This document shows positions 58,482 through 64,000 of a stretch of 64,000 nucleotides of DNA, piece after piece. Under the pieces are notes generated by a model that saw only the letters and a program-made list of their open reading frames with translations, searched no databases and was not told where the DNA came from. This DNA is from Thermasporomyces composti (GTDB taxonomy: Bacteria > Actinomycetota > Actinomycetes > Propionibacteriales > Actinopolymorphaceae). The stretch spans positions 4,216,001-4,280,000 of the forward strand of contig NZ_QTUC01000001.1 of the NCBI RefSeq assembly GCF_003386795.1, written 5' to 3'. Each line of letters begins with the position of its first letter. Positions within the stretch are counted from its first letter, which is position 1. The translations under genes and the position numbers were made by a program.

Positions 58482-59558
58482 CTACAGCAGCGTGAGCTGC
58501 TCGGCGGCCGAGCTCTCGACGCGAGACCGCGCGGGTGCGCGGCCGAGGTGGCGACTCTCCGCCGGGGAGGTCGGCACCTGACGGACCTGGCCGGGCTTGG
58601 CCCGCTCGAGCCCGTGCCGACGGGCGGCCGCGCGCACACGCTCGGTCAGGTCGCGCGTGTAGCTCGACGGCAGGTAGGCGCCACGACCGTAGAGCGCGCG
58701 GTAGCGCGGCAGGAGGTGGGGGAAGTGCCGCGTCAACCAGGCGAGGTACCACTCCCGTGCCCCGGGACGGAGGTGGAGCGCGAGCGGGGTCACGCTCGCC
58801 GCGCCCGCGTCCGCGATCGCCGCGACGGTCTGGTCGATGGACTCGTCGTCGTCGGTGAGGAACGGCAGGATGGGCGCCATCAGCACCCCCACCGAGAAGC
58901 CCGCTTCGGCGAAGGCGCGCACCGCGTCCAGGCGGCGTCTCGGGCTCGGCGTCCCCGGCTCGACCAGGCGCCACAGCGACTCGTCGACGAAGCCGACGGA
59001 GAAGGCGATGCCGACGTCGGTGACCTGGGCCGCCTCGACGAGCAGGTCGAGGTCGCGCAGGATGAGCGTCCCCTTCGTGAGGATGGAGAACGGGTTGGCG
59101 AAGTCCCGCAAGGCGGCCAGGATCTCGCGCATCAGTCGGTAGCGGCCCTCGGCGCGCTGGTAGCAGTCGACGTTCGTGCCCATCGCGATGTGGTCGCCGC
59201 GCCACCTCGGGGAGGCGAGCTCACGCCGGACCAGCTCGCCCGCGTTGACCTTGACGATCACCTTGGTGTCGAAGTCGCGGCCGGCGTCGAGGTCGAGGTA
59301 GGTGTGGGTGTTGCGGGCGAAGCAGTAGGTGCAGGCGTGGCTGCACCCGCGGTAGGGGTTGATCGTCCACTCGAAGGGCACCTTGGAACGCGCGGGGACG
59401 CGGTTGATGATCGACTTGGCGCGGATCTCGTAGAACGTCATCCCGGCGAAGCCGGGCGTGTCGAACGTCCGCCGGACCGCTCCCGGCATCGCCAAGGGCA
59501 GCGGCTCGGCCGTGCCCGCCGCGGGGTCCGCGTCCGACGAGAGGCTCTCCCAGCGCAC
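58482..59558 (-). CDS. Radical SAM protein, Rv2578c family
   Basis: 358 residues. After [20 protein letters not shown] the cluster motif appears as [13 protein letters not shown] with C72, C76 and C79. Further family phrases are [35 protein letters not shown] and [15 protein letters not shown]. Related to spore photoproduct lyase-like and SplB-type proteins; the substrate is unknown. GTG at 59558 matches the usual N-terminus (RWESL). Divergent from metK. Confidence 0.9.
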   Translation of the reverse strand: MRWESLSSDADPAAGTAEPLPLAMPGAVRRTFDTPGFAGMTFYEIRAKSIINRVPARSKVPFEWTINPYRGCSHACTYCFARNTHTYLDLDAGRDFDTKVIVKVNAGELVRRELASPRWRGDHIAMGTNVDCYQRAEGRYRLMREILAALRDFANPFSILTKGTLILRDLDLLVEAAQVTDVGIAFSVGFVDESLWRLVEPGTPSPRRRLDAVRAFAEAGFSVGVLMAPILPFLTDDDESIDQTVAAIADAGAASVTPLALHLRPGAREWYLAWLTRHFPHLLPRYRALYGRGAYLPSSYTRDLTERVRAAARRHGLERAKPGQVRQVPTSPAESRHLGRAPARSRVESSAAEQLTLL

Positions 59559-59690
59559 GACTCCATTCGAACACGTGTACGAGGATCTGTCCAATCGGCG
59601 TCCGGCAACCGCCGCGGCGTTCGTCGACATCGGCCGACGATCGCGCATCCGGATACGCAGCGTCATACCGCTCAAAACACGGCCCATCGG

Positions 59691-59719
59691 TTTCACGTGG
59701 CACACCGGCTGGTTACGCT
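59691..59719 (+). promoter_or_regulatory. Candidate metK promoter
   Basis: TTTCAC (59691-59696), 17-nt spacer, TACGCT (59714-59719). The leader would be about 97 nt. No SAM riboswitch fold was recognised in it. Confidence 0.45.
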
Positions 59720-59822
59720 GACAGCACCAACACCGCGAGCTCTTGGTCCTCGCACCCGCGTGGTTCACGCTGAACCCGCCACCGAATCGGTGGACCTGGG
59801 TGAAGCAACGGAAAGGACGCCC

Positions 59823-61016
59823 GTGTCGCGACGCCTGTTCACTTCTGAGTCGGTCACCGAGGGCCACCCGGACAAGATCGCCGACCAGATCAGCGACTCG
59901 ATCCTCGACGCGCTGCTCAAGGAGGACCCGCACAGCCGGGTCGCCGTCGAGACGCTGGTGACCACCGGTCTCGTCGTGGTCGCCGGCGAGGTCACGACTC
60001 AGGCGTATGCCGATATCCCGACTCTGGTGCGCGACCGGGTCCTCGACATCGGCTACGACTCCTCGGCGAAGGGCTTCGACGGGGCCTCGTGTGGAGTGAC
60101 CGTCTCGCTGGGCTCGCAGTCCCCTGACATCGCCCAAGGCGTGGACGGCGCCTGGGAGGAGCGCGCCGACGGCTCGGTCGATCCCTTCGACCGGCAGGGT
60201 GCCGGCGACCAGGGCATGATGTTCGGCTTCGCGTGCGACGAGACCCCCGAGCTCATGCCGTTGCCGATCATCCTCGCCCACCGGCTCGCGAGGCGGCTCG
60301 CGCAGGTCCGCAAGGACGGCACGCTGCCCTACCTCCGGCCGGACGGCAAGACCCAGGTCACGATTGAGTACGACGGTGACCGGCCGGTCCGGCTCGACAC
60401 CGTCGTGGTCTCCAGCCAGCACGCCGCCAACATCGACCTGGACAACCTGCTCGTCCCCGACATCCGCAACCAGGTGGTCGAGCCGGTCCTGGCCGAGTTC
60501 GACCTCGACCACACGGACTACCGGCTGTTCGTGAACCCGACCGGCCGGTTCGAGGTCGGCGGACCCATGGGCGACGCCGGTCTGACCGGCCGCAAGATCA
60601 TCGTCGACACCTACGGCGGCTACGCTCGCCACGGCGGCGGTGCCTTCAGCGGCAAGGACCCGTCGAAGGTCGACCGGTCCGGTGCCTACGCCATGCGGTG
60701 GGTCGCCAAGAACATCGTCGCGGCGGGCCTGGCGAAGCGCTGCGAGTGCCAGGTCGCCTACGCGATCGGCAAGGCCCAGCCGGTGGGCTTCTACGTCGAC
60801 TGCTTCGGCACCGAGGCCGCGCCGCTCGACGTGATCGAGAAGGCCGTCCTGCAGGTCTTCGACCTGCGTCCGGCCGCGATCATCCGAGACCTCGACCTGC
60901 TCCGGCCGATCTACGCCCAGACCGCGACCTACGGTCACTTCGGCCGCTCCGAGCCGGACTTCACCTGGGAGCGGACCGACCGCGCGGACGCGCTGCGGCA
61001 GGCGGCCGGTCTCTGA
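59823..61016 (+). CDS. metK: S-adenosylmethionine synthetase
   Basis: 397 residues. [20 protein letters not shown] at the N-terminus, [20 protein letters not shown] (methionine/ATP site), [20 protein letters not shown], the P-loop-like [20 protein letters not shown] and [16 protein letters not shown]. It condenses ATP and methionine. GTG at 59823 with AAAGGA upstream. Its usual neighbour coaBC is 8 kb away because of the accessory segment. Confidence 0.97.
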   Translation: MSRRLFTSESVTEGHPDKIADQISDSILDALLKEDPHSRVAVETLVTTGLVVVAGEVTTQAYADIPTLVRDRVLDIGYDSSAKGFDGASCGVTVSLGSQSPDIAQGVDGAWEERADGSVDPFDRQGAGDQGMMFGFACDETPELMPLPIILAHRLARRLAQVRKDGTLPYLRPDGKTQVTIEYDGDRPVRLDTVVVSSQHAANIDLDNLLVPDIRNQVVEPVLAEFDLDHTDYRLFVNPTGRFEVGGPMGDAGLTGRKIIVDTYGGYARHGGGAFSGKDPSKVDRSGAYAMRWVAKNIVAAGLAKRCECQVAYAIGKAQPVGFYVDCFGTEAAPLDVIEKAVLQVFDLRPAAIIRDLDLLRPIYAQTATYGHFGRSEPDFTWERTDRADALRQAAGL

Positions 61017-61072
61017 ACCGAGCCCGCGCATACCTGGGACGAGGTGTAGGTCTCGAGGTCGGTGCCGTGGCC

Positions 61073-61087
61073 TAGCCTTCGAGAGTG
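61073..61087 (+). promoter_or_regulatory. Leaderless promoter of priA
   Basis: TAGCCT (61073-61078), six bases, GTG at 61085; no Shine-Dalgarno. Confidence 0.6.
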
Positions 61088-63112
61088 GCCGAAGCGGACG
61101 CGGACCAGCTCGCGCTGGTGCGAGCGACGGTGCGACGTAGCCGACCGCGTGCCACCCAGCAGGCTCCCGCGCCGACGCTGCCGGTGGCCCGGGTCGCGGT
61201 CGACGTGCCCCTCGTACACCTCGACCGGCCGTTCGACTACCTCGTTCCCGAGCACCTTCACGACGAGTGCGTGCCCGGGTGTCGGGTTCGGGTCCGCTTC
61301 GCGGGTCAGGATCTGGACGGCTACGTCCTCGAGCGCGTGGCCGAGTCGGACTACGACAAGCGGCTGACACCGCTGCGTCGGGTGGTCTCCGCTGAGCCAG
61401 TCCTCGCGCCAGAGGTGGCACGGCTCGCCCGCGCCGTGGCTGACCGGTACGCCGGCACGCTGGCCGACGTGCTGCGGCTGGCGATTCCACCCCGACACGC
61501 CCGCGTGGAGGGTGAGCCGCCACGCGAACCGGCGCCGGCCGTCGAGCCACCCGGCGACCCCGGCCCCTGGCGTGCGTACGAGACCGGTCCCGCCTTCCTC
61601 CACGCGCTGCGGCGGGGCGCCGCCCCACGGGCGGTGTGGACGGCGCTCCCTGGAGAGGACTGGCCGACCTGCCTTGCCCTCGCGGCCCGCGCGACGCTCG
61701 CCGGTGGGCGAGGCGTGCTCTTGATCGTCCCCGACCACCGCGACGCCAGCCGCCTGGACGAGGCGTGCCGCGCCGTCCTCGGCCCGGACCGGCACGTGCT
61801 CCTCACCGCGGAGCTGGGTCCAGCCGAGCGCTACCGCCGGTTCCTGGCGGTCCGGCGCGGCGCCGTGCGGTGTGTCGTGGGTACCCGCGCGGCCGCCTTC
61901 GCGCCGGTCGCCGAGCTCGGCCTGGTGGTGTGCTGGGATGACGGAGACGACCTGCACGCCGAGCCTCGAGCGCCGTACCCGCACGCCCGGGAGGTCCTGC
62001 TGTTGCGGGCACACCAGCTCGGCTGTGGCGCCCTCCTCGGGGGCTTCGCCAGTACCGCGGAAGCCGCGCAGCTCCTGGCGACGGGGTGGGCGCGTCCCCT
62101 CACCGCGAACCGGGAGACGGTACGCCAGCACGCCCCACGCGTCTTCGTCGCCGGCGATGACGACGCCGAGCTGGCTCGTGACCCCGCCGCCCGCACCGCG
62201 CGACTGCCGCACCGGGCGTTCGAGGTGGCCAGGTCAGCTCTGGCGACGGGACCGGTCCTCGTGCAGATTCCCCGGTCCGGGTACCTTCCCGCGCTGCTGT
62301 GCCAGGGGTGTCGCGGACCGGCGCGCTGCTCGCACTGCTCGGGCCCGCTCCAGCGAGCCGGTGCCCACCAACCGCCCGCCTGCGGCTGGTGCGGGCGGCC
62401 CGCGGCCGCGTGGCGGTGTCCCACCTGCGACGACACCCGGCTGCGCGCGCCGGTCATCGGCGCCGAGCGGCAAGCCGAGGAGCTGGGGCGGGCGTTTCCC
62501 CGGGTGCCGGTGCGGGTCTCCGGGGGATCGCGCGTGCTCGACACCGTCGGACCGGAGCCGGCGCTGGTGATCGCCACCCCCGGCGCCGAACCGGTTCCGA
62601 CCGACGGCTACGCAGCCGCGCTCCTCCTCGACTCCTGGCTCGCGTTGTCACGCGCCGACCTTCGCGCGGCGGAGGAGACCCTTCGGCGCTGGCTGAACGC
62701 CGCCGCCATGGTGCGGTCGGCGGCCCGCGGCGGTGCCGTCGTGGTGGTGGGGGAGTCGGGCGTGCCGGCGATCCAGGCGCTCGTGCGCTGGAGCCCGCTG
62801 GGATGGGCCGAGCGCGAGCTGTCCGAGCGGCGGGTCGCGGGCTTCCCACCAGCGGTCCGGTTGGCCACGATCGAGGGTCCGCCGGACGCGGTCGCGGACC
62901 TCGAGCGGTTGGCGGAGCTCCCGGAGACGGCGGAGACACTCGGCCCGGTGCCGCTGGGCTCCGACGACGCCGAGGTGCGCCTGGTGGTACGCGTACCCAA
63001 GAGCGACGGGCAGCGCTTGGCCACCGCGCTCAAGGTCGCTCAGTCCATCCGGAGCGCTCGCAAGGAGCCTGGCACGGTTCGGGTCCGGGTCGATCCGGTG
63101 GCTCTGGCCTAG
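61085..63112 (+). CDS. priA: Actinobacterial PriA-like primosome protein lacking ATPase motifs
   Basis: 675 residues. The N-terminal DNA-binding domain is clear (VAVDVPLVHLDRPFDYLVPE, GCRVRVRFAGQDLDGYV). Where E. coli PriA has Walker A (GSGKT) this protein has ALPGEDWPTCLALA, and the DEEH box is replaced by CWDDGDDLHAE, so ATP hydrolysis and helicase activity are probably lost. The zinc-binding cysteines remain: CQGCRGPARCSHC and CGWCGRPAAAWRCPTC. This degeneracy is usual in actinomycetes. GTG at 61085 is a likely leaderless start. Confidence 0.92.
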   Translation: MAEADADQLALVRATVRRSRPRATQQAPAPTLPVARVAVDVPLVHLDRPFDYLVPEHLHDECVPGCRVRVRFAGQDLDGYVLERVAESDYDKRLTPLRRVVSAEPVLAPEVARLARAVADRYAGTLADVLRLAIPPRHARVEGEPPREPAPAVEPPGDPGPWRAYETGPAFLHALRRGAAPRAVWTALPGEDWPTCLALAARATLAGGRGVLLIVPDHRDASRLDEACRAVLGPDRHVLLTAELGPAERYRRFLAVRRGAVRCVVGTRAAAFAPVAELGLVVCWDDGDDLHAEPRAPYPHAREVLLLRAHQLGCGALLGGFASTAEAAQLLATGWARPLTANRETVRQHAPRVFVAGDDDAELARDPAARTARLPHRAFEVARSALATGPVLVQIPRSGYLPALLCQGCRGPARCSHCSGPLQRAGAHQPPACGWCGRPAAAWRCPTCDDTRLRAPVIGAERQAEELGRAFPRVPVRVSGGSRVLDTVGPEPALVIATPGAEPVPTDGYAAALLLDSWLALSRADLRAAEETLRRWLNAAAMVRSAARGGAVVVVGESGVPAIQALVRWSPLGWAERELSERRVAGFPPAVRLATIEGPPDAVADLERLAELPETAETLGPVPLGSDDAEVRLVVRVPKSDGQRLATALKVAQSIRSARKEPGTVRVRVDPVALA

Positions 63113-63196
63113 CCCCGTCACGACCCGCGCCCACGCGCGACGGTGCGCGCCCAGCACGCGGGGAGGACGGGCACTGGTCAGGAGGGGCACTTGGGT

Positions 63197-63213
63197 AGGG
63201 TCGAGCGCTGTGA
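63197..63213 (+). promoter_or_regulatory. Leaderless promoter of the HAD phosphatase gene
   Basis: TAGGGT (63197-63202), eight bases, GTG at 63211; no Shine-Dalgarno. Confidence 0.6.
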
Positions 63214-64000
63214 CCTCAGCCGCCACGAGTGTCGAGACCAGCACGGCGGGTCCCATCGAGGCGGTCGTCTTCGACATCGGAGGCGTCCTGTTGGACTGGG
63301 ACCCGCGCTACCTCTACCGGTCGTTGCTGCCTGACGAGACCTCGGTCGAGCGATTCCTCGCCGAGGTGTGCACACCGAGTTGGAACGCCGCCCAGGACGC
63401 CGGCCGGGACTGGGACGAGGCGGTGGCCGCGCTCACGGCGCGGTTTCCCGAGCACGCCGACCTCATCCGCGCCTATCACGAGCGCTGGCCGGAGATGGTC
63501 GCGGGTGTGTTCGAGGACACGGCGGCGATCCTGCGGGAGCTGCGCGCGGCTGGGGTGCCCACGTACGCGCTCACCAACTTCTCGGCGCAGAAGTGGGAGA
63601 TCGCGGTGGAGCGCTGGGGTGTCCTCACGGAGTTCGACGGGGTGGTGGTGTCCGGCAAGGAGCGGGTGACCAAGCCTGACCCGGCCATCTACCTCCTGTT
63701 GGTGGAGCGCTACGGGCTCACGCCGGAGAGGACCTTCTTCACCGATGACACTCCCGCCAATGTTGAGGCCGCCCGGCGGGTGGGACTGCGCGCCGAGCTG
63801 TTCGTCGACGCCGACACGCTCCGGGCGCAGCTTGTCGCGGCGGGTGTTCTCCCGTCCGCCGCGGCCTCCGCGGGTCAGCAGGCGCCGCGTGGCGGTGGTC
63901 CGCGGACTCGGGGCGCACGAGCGGCTGAGGACGGGCAGGTGAGCCCTGAGCAGCGGGGCGGCGCGGACGCACCTGTGGCGACGGAGGCCGACCCGCGGTG
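63211..64000 (+). CDS. HAD-family hydrolase, truncated by the window end
   Basis: 263 codons are visible and the frame is still open. Motif I VVFDIGGVLLDWDPRYLYR (DxG rather than DxD, as in YihX-like sugar phosphatases), motif II ALTNFS, motif III Lys in ERVTKPDPAIY, motif IV FFTDDTPANVEAARRVG. After about residue 215 the sequence becomes Ala/Gly/Pro-rich low complexity, an unusual tail. It probably dephosphorylates a small metabolite. GTG at 63211 is the likely leaderless start. Confidence 0.88.

Noticed and set aside
59559-59822. SAM riboswitch upstream of metK
   Set aside because: A CCGGCAACC string looked like part of a SAM-I/SAM-IV core, but the surrounding helices and the later conserved segment are missing.

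Overview
The window is chromosomal backbone of a high-GC actinomycete. The evidence is the dense coding, frequent GTG starts, a BldD regulator with an intact c-di-GMP signature, an actinobacterial integration host factor (mIHF), a PriA without ATPase motifs, a single RelA with the RxKD signature, and a gene order shared by many Actinomycetota. The family cannot be settled from the sequence. A Propionibacteriales/Actinopolymorphaceae-like organism is only a guess. No tRNA, rRNA, insertion sequence, phage gene or CRISPR array was seen.

Layout. 0.2-10.3 kb: yajC, apt, relA, a DUF349 protein, a membrane-anchored cyclophilin, an MBL-fold hydrolase, hisS, aspS. 10.6-16.6 kb: a five-gene peptide ABC transporter lying between aspS and rarA. 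16.7-29.3 kb: rarA, two small envelope-type proteins, alaS, ruvX, mltG, aroE, a Tat/lipoprotein FAD oxidase, an A24 prepilin peptidase, aroC-aroK-aroB. 29.3-32.6 kb: two small minus-strand genes, pepP, efp, nusB. 33.0-36.7 kb: a betaine/choline-type (OpuC-like) ABC transporter facing bldD across a strong hairpin. 37.6-46.0 kb: the pyrimidine operon pyrR-pyrB-pyrC-carA-carB-pyrF, tightly coupled and preceded by a PyrR-binding RNA loop. 46-49.1 kb: cysQ and an Rrf2-MFS-thioesterase unit inserted between pyrF and mihF. 49.3-51.8 kb: mihF-gmk-rpoZ-coaBC. 51.9-59.6 kb: an accessory stretch of orphan membrane proteins, short tandem repeats, decayed genes, a secreted serine hydrolase/nuclease pair and a radical SAM protein. 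59.8-64 kb: metK, priA and a HAD phosphatase cut by the window end.

How genes work together. Nucleotide supply (apt, pyr operon, gmk), translation (hisS, aspS, alaS, efp, nusB), stringent control (relA, rpoZ), shikimate synthesis (aroE/C/K/B), cofactors (coaBC, metK) and cell-wall/DNA maintenance (mltG, ruvX, rarA, priA) form the conserved core. Transporters and the 52-59 kb segment are the variable parts.

The most useful new observations are these: nine genes have a TAnnnT -10 element 6-8 nt before the start codon and no Shine-Dalgarno (leaderless mRNAs); a PyrR loop abuts the pyrR ribosome binding site; paired palindromes mark a likely Rrf2 regulon; an 18-bp perfect inverted repeat lies inside the prepilin peptidase gene; a 16-bp hairpin separates the peptide-binding protein from its permease; secD/secF are missing between yajC and apt; and the 52-58 kb segment holds several three-copy tandem repeats and apparent frameshifts.
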